Virus record (IMG/VR): IMGVR_UViG_3300046002_006040
Span: 1-35,842 of that record
DNA from: a virus
Reading direction: 5' to 3' (one strand)
Length of the DNA stretch: 35,842 nt
The position numbers were made by a program, and so were the translations under genes. Below, one piece after another: positions 1 to 7,401 of this stretch. Numbering within the stretch: position 1 is the first letter of the stretch; each line of letters starts with the position of its first letter. Under the pieces are notes generated by a model. It was not told the DNA's origin. It saw only the letters and a program-made list of their open reading frames with translations, and did not search any database.

Positions 1-161
1 TCTTCCGAATCATCCCAAATGAACGTAAAAAACTCACCTCTTGAATTAACGTTATCGGCAAACCACTCCGATAATCCTGATGGCGTAGAAATATACTGAT
101 ATAATAACTGTGGAGAAGATTGAATTGGAAACTCTAATTCATATTTTACTTTAACACTCAT
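1..161 (-). CDS. START-like domain (SRPBCC) protein, 5' part only
   Basis: This is the first 53 codons of a gene that runs off the left edge; the ATG is at 161. The visible product starts MSVKVKYELEFPIQSSPQLL and continues through GLSEWFADNV to FTFIWDDSE. This matches my memory of the START-like (AHSA1/SRPBCC fold) proteins of Flavobacteriia, which bind hydrophobic ligands and are core host genes. It points away from the tRNA and the prophage, so it is taken as host flank. Family assignment is from recognition only, and no ligand can be named. Confidence 0.75.
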   Translation of the reverse strand, partial: MSVKVKYELEFPIQSSPQLLYQYISTPSGLSEWFADNVNSRGEFFTFIWDDSE

Positions 162-245
162 TCTATTTTAATTTGATGTGGGAAATATATACAGAATTAA
201 TTGAATATACAAAAAAACATTTTATTTATTTTTTCCAAAATTATA

Positions 246-276
246 TTTGCAAAGAATATAAATAGTTTTATATTTG
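246..276 (+). promoter_or_regulatory. Bacteroidota-type promoter of the tRNA gene
   Basis: TTTG at 246-249 is the -33 element and TATATTTG at 269-276 is the -7 element. The spacer between TTG and TATATTTG is 19 nt, which fits the published Bacteroidota consensus TTG-N19-TAnnTTTG. The tRNA begins about 36 nt downstream of the -7 box. This is the best consensus promoter in the window and supports the host assignment. Confidence 0.8.
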
Positions 277-311
277 CACCCGCATTCAACAAGTATGCAA
301 GACCAATATTT

Positions 312-385
312 GGCGAGGTAGCTCAGTTGGTTAGAGCGCAGGATTCATAACCCTGAGGTCACGGGTTCAACTCCCGTCTTCGCTA
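312..385 (+). tRNA. tRNA-Met (anticodon CAT), probable prophage attachment site
   Basis: A complete cloverleaf is visible. The acceptor is 312-318 with 378-384, the D arm is GCTC/GAGC, and the anticodon loop TTCATAA is at 344-350 with CAT at 346-348. The T arm ACGGG/CCCGT encloses TTCAACT, and the discriminator base is A385. CCA is not encoded (CTA follows). The acceptor has G-U pairs at its first and sixth positions, and the anticodon stem has an A-C mismatch at 343/351. An elongator Met tRNA is most likely, but tRNA-Ile2 cannot be excluded by eye. An integrase gene starts about 110 nt downstream, the usual layout when a prophage uses the tRNA 3' half as attB. Confidence 0.93.
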
Positions 386-388
386 CTA
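344..388 (+). other. Probable attL core (tRNA 3' half)
   Basis: Inferred, not demonstrated. The integrase gene lies directly downstream of the tRNA 3' end, and tyrosine recombinases of this type commonly cross over between the anticodon loop and the 3' end of a tRNA gene. I did not find a second copy of this segment elsewhere in the window, so the other attachment site should lie beyond 35842. Exact core boundaries cannot be set from one junction. Confidence 0.5.
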
Positions 389-430
389 GGTGCTAAACCT
401 ATACCCAACAAGGGTTTAGCACCTTTTTTT
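388..430 (+). terminator. Rho-independent terminator after tRNA-Met
   Basis: The arms 388-399 and 413-424 form a 12-bp perfect stem around a 13-nt loop, followed by a run of T. It sits 3 nt after the tRNA and would end the tRNA transcript before the integrase gene. Confidence 0.85.
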
Positions 431-495
431 AAAACTTTCGAGTAGTGTAGTTACATTTAAAACGGCAACGTAAACGACAATGTAATTACAGACAA

Positions 496-1710
496 ATGAA
501 AAAACTTCACTTCGATTGTGAATGCTCTGAAGTATGGGCTTCACCAAAAAATTGGAAAACTATTACAGGAAAAAAAGCACTTACCGAAAATTGGTATGTT
601 CAATGCGTTTTTTTTGATCCAAAATTCAAAGAAAAATATCCAAAAGGATTCCCTTTTCGTAAAAAATTAAACAAACTTAAAACCTTAGAAGAGCGAAAAG
701 CAGCAGTTCAATTGTATCTTGAGGAAATTCCAAAGTTATTCCTGGACAAAGGTTACAATCCAATAACCAAAACTTTCATGATTGAACCGGTGCAAGAAGA
801 AAAGAACTTTTTAAAAGAGCTTTGCGAAGAAACACCATTCAATATCGCTTTAGATTTAGCAATTAGTTCTCTAAAAAAAGCTGAATCTACAATGGAAGAT
901 TTAAATATGGTTGTTAAGAATGTGAAAAAATCGGCAAAGCAATTACGATATGATGAAATTGCGGTTTCTGAAATTACAAGAAAGCATATAAAGTTGATCA
1001 TTGATAATTTGGAAAAGGTAGACGGAGAATTTTCGGCACATAAATTCAATAAATATCGCTCTTATTTGAGTATTGTTTTTTCGGAACTATTAGAATGGGA
1101 AACAATAAAATCAAATATTGTTCGCGATATATCTAAAAGAAAGCAAGAAAAAAATATCCGTGAGGTACTTACCAAGGAGCAAAGAACACAAGTTGTAAAT
1201 CACTTGAAAAGGTTTCATCCCGAATTTCACACTTTCACGCAAATATTCTTTCACTCTGGAATTCGTATAACGGAATTACTATCTGTAAAAGCCGATCATG
1301 TAGATTTAAGTAACCAAAAGTATAAAGTTTTAGTAAAAAAAGGCGTACACTATCAATGGAAAGAATGCGTAATAAAGGATGTTGCATTGCCGTTTTGGAA
1401 CAAGGCTGTTTTTGGAGCTCGCAAAGATGATTATATTTTTTCTACTGGCTTGGTTCCAGGATCAAGTCTACTAACATATAATGCAATTCGTTTACGTTGG
1501 AAAAGAAATGTAAAAACGATGCTGAACATTACAGCTGATTTCTATTCACTTAAACATTTGAATTTGGATGAAACCACCGAATTATTATCTTTGGAAGATG
1601 CAGCACGTATGGCAAACCACACAAGTACTAAAATGATGAGTAGTGTTTACGCTGTTGGGGAGAAGCAAAGACAGTTTGAGAAATTGAAAAAAGTAAGTAA
1701 TAGTTTGTAG
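496..1710 (+). CDS. int: Tyrosine recombinase (phage integrase)
   Basis: This 404-residue site-specific recombinase would integrate and excise the prophage at the adjacent tRNA-Met. The N-terminal arm (about 1-110) leads into a SAM-like core-binding domain (about 110-215) and a C-terminal catalytic domain. Catalytic positions visible are R257 in SGIRITELL, K281 or K282 in the beta-hairpin, H375 in ANHTS and the nucleophile Y385 in SSVYAVG. The usual HxLRH box reads YSLKH (350-354), so the second arginine is lysine (K353) and the leading histidine is tyrosine. Several Bacteroidota phage integrases show this box, so it need not mean inactivity. It is transcribed opposite to the lytic genes. Its own promoter is not clear. 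Confidence 0.93.
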   Translation: MKKLHFDCECSEVWASPKNWKTITGKKALTENWYVQCVFFDPKFKEKYPKGFPFRKKLNKLKTLEERKAAVQLYLEEIPKLFLDKGYNPITKTFMIEPVQEEKNFLKELCEETPFNIALDLAISSLKKAESTMEDLNMVVKNVKKSAKQLRYDEIAVSEITRKHIKLIIDNLEKVDGEFSAHKFNKYRSYLSIVFSELLEWETIKSNIVRDISKRKQEKNIREVLTKEQRTQVVNHLKRFHPEFHTFTQIFFHSGIRITELLSVKADHVDLSNQKYKVLVKKGVHYQWKECVIKDVALPFWNKAVFGARKDDYIFSTGLVPGSSLLTYNAIRLRWKRNVKTMLNITADFYSLKHLNLDETTELLSLEDAARMANHTSTKMMSSVYAVGEKQRQFEKLKKVSNSL

Positions 1711-1712
1711 TT

Positions 1713-1799
1713 ATGGAATGGTACGAATGGATTTTAGGTTTGATGTTTTGGATTTTGGCTGTACTATTGATAGGCTATATTCGAGACAAAGGGAAATAA
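1713..1799 (+). CDS. 28-residue single-span membrane peptide
   Basis: A short reading frame begins 2 nt after the integrase stop and ends just before a terminator. The product starts MEWYEWILGLMFWILAVLL and ends RDKGK. One hydrophobic helix (about residues 6-22) is followed by a basic tail, the pattern of small inner-membrane peptides with the tail inside. Tight coupling to int argues that it is translated from the same transcript. I do not recognise a family. Being so short, it could still be a chance frame. Confidence 0.5.
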   Translation: MEWYEWILGLMFWILAVLLIGYIRDKGK

Positions 1800-1825
1800 A
1801 AAAGGTGTCGAAATAGACACCTTTT
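1800..1825. terminator. Bidirectional terminator between int and the lysis genes
   Basis: A perfect 10-bp inverted repeat (1800-1809 with 1816-1825) has a 6-nt loop, with A runs on the left and T runs on the right. It serves the plus-strand int transcript and the minus-strand late transcript that ends at 1850. Confidence 0.85.
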
Positions 1826-1849
1826 AAAACTAACGACAAACTAATTTAA

Positions 1850-2509
1850 TTATCTAGTGATAATTATTCCTCCAATGAAACCAATTCCAACTTTAAATAA
1901 ATCGGTTTGATACCATTTCTTTTTTTCTTTGACTTCAATCTGTTGTATGTATTCGGGGTTAACAAAAGGGTTATCGTGTTTGATATCTACTATCAATGTT
2001 TTAGAACCTAAGAACCATTTACGCTTATATCCCGTTACAATGGTAACGCTATCAGGAATTACCATATCATAAACCTCAACACCATGCTGATTGCTTTTGT
2101 AAGCTAACGAATACCAATCTGTAAATATAGCATCTGTTTTCTGAAAATTACAAGGTATCGAATCCTTATAAGCTAAAGTAATGGTATCAAATTTAGTTTT
2201 GGTAACGTATTTTGTAACGTATTTTACATCCGAAAACTTATTGATAATTTCTTTCAGTTCCTTATCCTTTGAAGCGATTTGCTCTTTCAATTGCTTCTCG
2301 GTTAGAGTTGCCACTTTTTGACTTGTCACTAATTGACCATTTCTCAACTTATAGGTTGATATTTCGGAATTTTGCGCTTCGATAGTTGCAGTTGTAATGT
2401 TTTGATTTTCGCATTGAACGTAATTCAAACACAATAGAAAGATGATAATTCCAATTAGGAATATGCGCTGCCAATTTATTCTGTGAAGATTGATTTGTGG
2501 TGCTTCCAT
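1850..2509 (-). CDS. Membrane-anchored coiled-coil protein, possible spanin
   Basis: This 219-residue protein is the last gene of the tail-fibre/lysis unit. An N-terminal transmembrane segment (about 14-31) is followed by a charged, heptad-like region (about 40-90, with KQLKEQIASKDKELKEI). A beta-rich stretch follows, then a second hydrophobic segment at the extreme C-terminus (about 205-219, FKVGIGFIGGIIIT). Its position after holin and endolysin and its anchored coiled coil suggest an Rz-like role in disrupting the outer membrane. It resembles the uncharacterised DUF6549-type phage proteins in layout. Sequence alone does not prove a spanin function. Confidence 0.55.
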   Translation of the reverse strand: MEAPQINLHRINWQRIFLIGIIIFLLCLNYVQCENQNITTATIEAQNSEISTYKLRNGQLVTSQKVATLTEKQLKEQIASKDKELKEIINKFSDVKYVTKYVTKTKFDTITLAYKDSIPCNFQKTDAIFTDWYSLAYKSNQHGVEVYDMVIPDSVTIVTGYKRKWFLGSKTLIVDIKHDNPFVNPEYIQQIEVKEKKKWYQTDLFKVGIGFIGGIIITR

Positions 2510-2511
2510 AA

Positions 2512-2571
2512 TTTAAACACTTTTTAAATGGTTTTTAAATACTTTTAAACGGTTTAAAACTGAAATTTAAA
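2512..2571. repeat. Helically phased TTTAAA array
   Basis: Six copies of TTTAAA start at 2512, 2523, 2534, 2544, 2553 and 2566, i.e. every 9-13 nt and exactly 11 nt at first. The units read like a degraded 11-bp tandem repeat (TTTTTAAATGG, TTTTTAAATAC, TTTTAAACGG). The array fills the 44-nt gap between two lysis genes and runs into the last codons of the endolysin gene. Confidence 0.65.
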
Positions 2572-3126
2572 ATCGTTCAATCTGTTTTTCCATCCTTTGA
2601 TGAATCGCTTTTGACTTGGGTTGTTCTTTACAATATCATCAAGGAACTTAACGCGAGCTGCAAAAATCTTATCGAATAATGCTTCTGCATCTTTGTCGAT
2701 TTCTTCGTTAATTTTCGCAAGTGTTTTTGGTCCTACAACACCATCTTGTGTAAGTCCTAAAATACGTTGCGGAATAACAATTCCCCATTTACCACTTCCC
2801 CAATACCAATCTACCAAAATATTAGCGATTGATTGATTTTTGATTTTGTCGGCTTGCCATTTATCCCAATATTTACGAAGTACGAACTTGAAATCATCTT
2901 TAGACAATAACTTCATGTCGGCATTATTAATAACTCCATCACCGTTTTTATCGTAGCCTAATAACTTCCATGCCCCAACGGTAACACCCATATTTGTAGC
3001 ACCACCTTTATCAATTGGGTCATTCACAAAACCGCCTTCCCATTTTGCAACAAGAGGAGCTAACTTTTCAATTTTACTGCCTTGATATTTTGATTTATCA
3101 AAAGGCGCTTTTTCAAATACTGCCAT
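2554..3126 (-). CDS. Endolysin, GH108-type muramidase with peptidoglycan-binding tail
   Basis: This 190-residue peptidoglycan hydrolase would degrade the host wall at lysis. The GH108 signature EGGFVND is at 30-36, with E30 as the expected catalytic acid, followed by DKGGATNMGVT. The region after residue 100 (YWDKWQADKI, VDWYWGSG) and QDGVVGPKTLAKIN match the C-terminal peptidoglycan-binding part typical of the family. An inserted loop, DKNGDGVINNAD (about 60-71), has the spacing of a dockerin/EF-hand calcium site. There is no signal peptide, so release depends on the holin encoded just upstream (3-nt spacing). Confidence 0.92.
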   Translation of the reverse strand: MAVFEKAPFDKSKYQGSKIEKLAPLVAKWEGGFVNDPIDKGGATNMGVTVGAWKLLGYDKNGDGVINNADMKLLSKDDFKFVLRKYWDKWQADKIKNQSIANILVDWYWGSGKWGIVIPQRILGLTQDGVVGPKTLAKINEEIDKDAEALFDKIFAARVKFLDDIVKNNPSQKRFIKGWKNRLNDFKFQF

Positions 3127-3128
3127 AG

Positions 3129-3692
3129 TTATACTTCTTTAGCTTCGTTAATTTCCGTTTTTACTTTCTTATAGAAACCAATCATTTTTTTTATTTGTTC
3201 CCAAAGGTTAAAACCACATTTTGGTAGGTTCTCATTGAAAATAGAATACAATTCGTTTAAGCAAAAAAGCAAGATTATAAATGTGGTAAGTTCAATTTCT
3301 GCATCTGAAATAGTTGAATACTTTAAATTCTTAATCAAAAAAGTGTCTTGAAACTTATCTATTACTATTGGAGTACCGAGATAAACCATTAGCTTGATAA
3401 ACATTTTTTTGAACTTGTCGGAACTAAAACCCTCCCCTTTTCCAAAAAACCACCTGTCCTTTCGGTCTTCTTTTTTTCTCCAAATAAGCCAACTTGCCAA
3501 CATCCCTGTAGCAAAGTCGGCTATAAATAAAAGTGTCAATAAATCAACCGCACCCCAAAAGCTAACTATTTGCACCACCACAACTGTTGATGAAAGGGTA
3601 AACAATCCAAATAAAGGCTTGTTGAACAACTCCATAAACATTGAAAATTTAGGAGCTGTGATATGTAATATTTCGTTTATATATGTTTTCAT
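3129..3692 (-). CDS. Phage holin
   Basis: This 187-residue inner-membrane protein resembles the holin family seen with GH108 endolysins in Bacteroidota phages. Hydrophobic helices are seen at about 28-47, 49-70, 97-111 and 133-150. A charged, WRKKEDRKDRW-rich loop sits after the second helix, and ADFATGMLASW is a typical family stretch. It would form the lesion that lets the endolysin reach the wall. It lies directly upstream of the endolysin in the same transcript. Confidence 0.83.
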   Translation of the reverse strand: MKTYINEILHITAPKFSMFMELFNKPLFGLFTLSSTVVVVQIVSFWGAVDLLTLLFIADFATGMLASWLIWRKKEDRKDRWFFGKGEGFSSDKFKKMFIKLMVYLGTPIVIDKFQDTFLIKNLKYSTISDAEIELTTFIILLFCLNELYSIFNENLPKCGFNLWEQIKKMIGFYKKVKTEINEAKEV

Positions 3693-3738
3693 AATTTTGA
3701 TATTAAACTTTTGTTGGAGCTAGAAGTTTTATCGTTTA

Positions 3739-5247
3739 TTATATATCTCTCAATTGTAATTCATTAAACATTCTTTGTGCAATTGCATCTATCGTTGGTG
3801 CGTCATAGTGTTCACCATCGGGAGCGTTCCAACCATCGGGAGCAGTTACAATCTTAACATTTGGAATATTTGCAGCAACATAATCTTGCGCTGCTTGAAT
3901 AGTGCTTACATATAGATATTCAGGGCGTGTGATATTTGGTAATCTGAAGATGATAATTCTTGTATCATCACCATACGTGCTATACATACGAACTCTACGG
4001 ATAAACTCAATTAAATTAGCTTGATAAGCATTAGCCCAAGCCAAGTTTGTTGAATCGGTTTCTCCTTGAATCCATAAAAAGTTTTTAAAAGCACGACCAC
4101 TTTTTGCCATCATTTTAGCAATTGTATATCCACCTGCTAACCAAGTAGTAGCCATTGAAGTTCCACCGATTGCATATTTTAAAAGATAGTTTTGGCGGTT
4201 TGCTTGCGATAAATTGTAAGCGTTTCTAAATTCAACACCCCAATTTCCACCATAGTCAGTAGCTTGATTGACACCAAATATTGTATTTTGATAAGCCGAA
4301 GCCGTATTGTTCCAATATTTAGACTTTGCAATTGGAAACGTTATTCCCAAATAAGCATTAGCAGCTTCATCGTTTCTAGCAACCGCATTTGATTGACCTC
4401 CTAAAAAGAATGAATCTTCCATTTCACCGTAATAAATTTGCGATTTTGTAACTCCTGTTTGAGTTAGTCCACCCCAATTATTTAGCGAATTATACATTGT
4501 TCCGTTGATTTCAATGTAGTCTAATCTACCATCAAAATCATAAGCGTTATTTGTATTCCAACGACCAATTCTTCTATAAGTCAAAGTTGAAGTAGCACCA
4601 ACTGTAATTGATTTTAATAATTGACCATTTACTTTGCACGTTAGCGTTGTTCCTACTTTGATAAATTCCCAAGTATTGTTTCCGTTCAAGAATTGTCGAA
4701 CATCAATACTATCACCGCTTGTTATTGCTGATGAATAATTAATACCTCCTGAATTCAGAATAAAATTAGAACCTTCAAACCTTAAACCGGTTGAACTTGT
4801 TCCACCTAATAAAAAGAAATCTTTTGTTTTATTTAATCGGTCAAATCTTGCTTTTACAGTCCAATCATTTCCAGTAGTTTGATTTGTGCCGAAATCTAAA
4901 TTATTTAAAGAAGTATTGAATAACAAACCTGCTCTTAAAATGAAAGCAGGTGTTTCGTAAGTTAGTGTTGTGCCATTATAAGTAGCCGAAACTAAACAAG
5001 TAATTGATTTATTTTCATCTGTCAATAAAGGCGTATAAGTGTTTGTTGTGGCACCGCTAATGTTTGCGCTATCTCTTTTCCATTGATAAGAAATAGTTGG
5101 CGTTTGATTATAAGTTCCATCGGTTACAATTATACCTGTACCACCTACTAAATAATCACCATAGGTAATTGGAGGTGTTAATCTAGCAAAAGCAACACCA
5201 CCACCCACAAAATTATTCTTATGTAAACCTATTCCAAGTCCTAACAT
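3739..5247 (-). CDS. Tail fibre with SGNH esterase domain
   Basis: This 502-residue protein appears to have three parts. An N-terminal Ig-like region (about 27-103, with YQWKRDSANISGATTNTYTP) is followed by a LamG/concanavalin-like beta-sandwich (about 110-255). The C-terminal part is an SGNH hydrolase of the sialate O-acetylesterase kind. Motifs are GGQSN (S286 nucleophile), IGGTS at 360-364, WIQGETD at 392-398 and DGEHYD at 477-482 (H480, with D477 as likely partner). Such domains in receptor-binding proteins remove acetyl groups from surface polysaccharide. It is the last fibre gene before the lysis genes. Confidence 0.82.
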   Translation of the reverse strand: MLGLGIGLHKNNFVGGGVAFARLTPPITYGDYLVGGTGIIVTDGTYNQTPTISYQWKRDSANISGATTNTYTPLLTDENKSITCLVSATYNGTTLTYETPAFILRAGLLFNTSLNNLDFGTNQTTGNDWTVKARFDRLNKTKDFFLLGGTSSTGLRFEGSNFILNSGGINYSSAITSGDSIDVRQFLNGNNTWEFIKVGTTLTCKVNGQLLKSITVGATSTLTYRRIGRWNTNNAYDFDGRLDYIEINGTMYNSLNNWGGLTQTGVTKSQIYYGEMEDSFFLGGQSNAVARNDEAANAYLGITFPIAKSKYWNNTASAYQNTIFGVNQATDYGGNWGVEFRNAYNLSQANRQNYLLKYAIGGTSMATTWLAGGYTIAKMMAKSGRAFKNFLWIQGETDSTNLAWANAYQANLIEFIRRVRMYSTYGDDTRIIIFRLPNITRPEYLYVSTIQAAQDYVAANIPNVKIVTAPDGWNAPDGEHYDAPTIDAIAQRMFNELQLRDI

Positions 5248-5250
5248 AAC

Positions 5251-5535
5251 TTATCCTTTGTAGCAGTATAAAACACCGCTTGTGCATACTATATTTTCAA
5301 AACGCCCTTCAATTGAAAGTCCTTTATCTAACGGTAAAGCTGTGATTGTAGCATCACCAATTTCATTATTTAAAGCGACTAATTTGGAACTTAAAACAGA
5401 ATCATCAAGAGCTTTAATTCCAACGTAGGTTGCACCTGCTGGTGAAGTTTCTCCTGTTCTTAATACCGTGATTCCAAATTGACCAAGCATTGCTTGATTG
5501 ATGTTTACTTGATATTCGTAATTTTTGTGTGACAT
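5251..5535 (-). CDS. Small tail-fibre-region protein, unknown
   Basis: A 94-residue product in the fibre operon, 3 nt from the next gene. It is soluble and rich in alternating hydrophobics, consistent with a small beta protein. It contains AMLGQFGITVLRTGETSPAG and ends in CTSGVLYCYKG. I do not recognise a family. Location suggests a fibre accessory, cap or fibre-base component. Confidence 0.6.
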   Translation of the reverse strand: MSHKNYEYQVNINQAMLGQFGITVLRTGETSPAGATYVGIKALDDSVLSSKLVALNNEIGDATITALPLDKGLSIEGRFENIVCTSGVLYCYKG

Positions 5536-5548
5536 GACTTTATAGTTT

Positions 5549-5896
5549 TTAAATTAAATTTATTGTTTTGGTGATTCCGTTAATTCTGATTTTCAAACCT
5601 GTGTTTGAATTATTTTCTAACCACAAATCACCATCGTTTGGTTTGGTGTTGGAAACTACCGTTAGTTTTAAAACCTCTGATATGTTTCGAATAGGTTCGT
5701 TTCCTACTTGTTCTGCAATTTCTTCAGGGGTAGCAGTTTCAATCCAAACTTCATTTTGGAAATCCCATTTTTTTGAATAAAAAAAGTCAACACACATAGG
5801 AACTTCAATGTTTCCTAATTGCAATTGCTTTTCAATATTTTCATCTGTGGTTACTAAATTTGTTGGGTAACCTTGTTCATCTACAAACTGTTTCAT
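5549..5896 (-). CDS. Tail-fibre-region protein, unknown
   Basis: A 115-residue acidic product 2 nt downstream of the large fibre gene. It starts MKQFVDEQGYPTNLVTTDEN. The middle (FQNEVWIETATPEEIAEQV) is predicted helical, and the C-terminus has a beta-like stretch LWLENNSNTGLKIRINGITK, a pattern often found in fibre-tip or collar modules. A fibre assembly chaperone is possible, but no motif decides it. Confidence 0.6.
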   Translation of the reverse strand: MKQFVDEQGYPTNLVTTDENIEKQLQLGNIEVPMCVDFFYSKKWDFQNEVWIETATPEEIAEQVGNEPIRNISEVLKLTVVSNTKPNDGDLWLENNSNTGLKIRINGITKTINLI

Positions 5897-5898
5897 AA

Positions 5899-7278
5899 CT
5901 ATATTTTTTCTAATTCAAAAACAACATTAACACCTCGCCCTAATCCTATCCACCCAACAAGCATTGAATGTCCTGAAGGAATGATTACACTTCCAAAATT
6001 AGCTTCGGTGTATTTTTTCTTTAAAGCGGTGTAACTACCTTTTGTTAATGTAACTTCAAGAATAGAATTACCATCTGTAACTACATTGGAAGCATCTGTT
6101 TTTAAATGCGTTCCAAAACCTAATTGAAAAGTTTCACCATCCCATATATCTGTTTTAGCAACTGTAATAGAAACTAATTTCATGTCAAAAGGCGCTATAA
6201 AAGAACTATGCGTTTGATATGGTATCGATGCAGTTCCCGAACCTGTTAAAGCGGTTTCAAAATTGGTTGTTCCTGAATTTAAAACGGTTGGTGTATATGA
6301 AGTACCAGATTCAAAGTTTCTAAAACGCCAATTTCCTGTTGATGTAGTCGCCACTAAAAAATCTTTAATAATAATTCTTTCTGTGCTCCAACTCTTAAAA
6401 AATAATTGACAATACGTATTTCCGTATTTTAACCATAATATACCTTTAGCAGGAACAATCAAATCAGTTTCATCAGTAAAAAAGAATTTTACATCAGCTG
6501 TTCCTGGTCCGTCGTGTTTTAAAGTGAAAGGTGTTGTGCCTGTATTTTCAATAAATAAATCTTTCATTGAATAAGGTGCTTCTGCCGTAGAAACTCCTGT
6601 AATTAAATCCAAGCCGAAGCCATCAATAGAAACTAGTCCAACATTTCCAAGTGCGTAGTAACTATTTCCTTCAGGGCGTAATTGAATTACTGCATTTGTA
6701 CCCGATAAAGAAGGGTCGCCATAACCTAATGATTCGGTTTTCTTTTTGAATTGTGTGCCTAATATTGGGTCAATTGGTGTTCCTATTGCAGAATCACTAA
6801 CATCGAATTCAGTAATATAAACTGTATCAATTGGAACTGGAGGAGCGAGCACAATAGCACCGTCAGTTTCTTCTCCTGATATTGCAATTACGGTGTTACT
6901 TGTAGTTAAAACTAAAATGTCTTTTCTGTTAAATCCCGTAGCACACAAAGTAATTGGAATGGTTGTATCAGTTGATGTGCCATATATTACACTATTTATT
7001 TGACCACTTACACCGCTTTCGACAATGATGTCCGTTGCTACCACAGTAATAGTACCAACCGCTAAAAGTTGATTGTAATTACTATTTTGAATTGAGCTAA
7101 TAATTTGCTGAACTGTTATGTGTTCCGAAACTCCAGCTCTTGAAACAGGAAGTTTTGAAGTAGGTTCTAATGTGGTTTGATGTGGTAATTCATCTACCTT
7201 TTTAGCGTTAGCCTCATAATTATTAAGCCTTCCTATTGCTTGTTGAACTAATGAAGTTAAATAAGTTATTGTACTCAT
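5899..7278 (-). CDS. Tail fibre / baseplate-proximal fibre protein
   Basis: This 459-residue protein is the first gene of unit A, 22 nt downstream of the -7 box of that promoter. The N-terminal 60 residues are helical (LTSLVQQAIGRLNNYEANAKKVDELP), like the trimerising or particle-binding part of fibres. The stretch SKLPVSRAGVSEHITVQQII is reminiscent of fibre hinge segments. The rest is beta-rich and low in lysine and cysteine. Size, position and composition support a structural fibre; the exact family is not recognised. Confidence 0.65.
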   Translation of the reverse strand: MSTITYLTSLVQQAIGRLNNYEANAKKVDELPHQTTLEPTSKLPVSRAGVSEHITVQQIISSIQNSNYNQLLAVGTITVVATDIIVESGVSGQINSVIYGTSTDTTIPITLCATGFNRKDILVLTTSNTVIAISGEETDGAIVLAPPVPIDTVYITEFDVSDSAIGTPIDPILGTQFKKKTESLGYGDPSLSGTNAVIQLRPEGNSYYALGNVGLVSIDGFGLDLITGVSTAEAPYSMKDLFIENTGTTPFTLKHDGPGTADVKFFFTDETDLIVPAKGILWLKYGNTYCQLFFKSWSTERIIIKDFLVATTSTGNWRFRNFESGTSYTPTVLNSGTTNFETALTGSGTASIPYQTHSSFIAPFDMKLVSITVAKTDIWDGETFQLGFGTHLKTDASNVVTDGNSILEVTLTKGSYTALKKKYTEANFGSVIIPSGHSMLVGWIGLGRGVNVVFELEKI

Positions 7279-7299
7279 TTTAATTGCGTTTTACTTTCA

Positions 7300-7330
7300 C
7301 AAATGTAATTATTTTTATTTAGTCTAAATA
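7300..7330 (-). promoter_or_regulatory. Late promoter A with palindromic operator-like site
   Basis: Reading the minus strand, a perfect palindrome TATTTAG-W-CTAAATA (7316-7330) is followed by AAAAATAAT and the -7 box TACATTTG (7307 down to 7300). The palindrome covers the place where a TTG -33 element should be, and none is there. The fibre gene ATG is 22 nt downstream of the -7 box. The same 15-nt palindrome and its AAAAATAA flank recur at promoter B. Confidence 0.7.
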
Positions 7331-7401
7331 TAAATAGATGCTAAAAATGTAATAATTAGTTGTTTAACGCTCTCTGAAAAGCTTTTTTTGTAAATTTGCT
7401 T

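Noticed and set aside
344-388. Second copy of the attachment core within the window
   Set aside because: I looked for the tRNA 3' half in the rest of the window, including near 26150, and found only the unrelated tRNA-like element.
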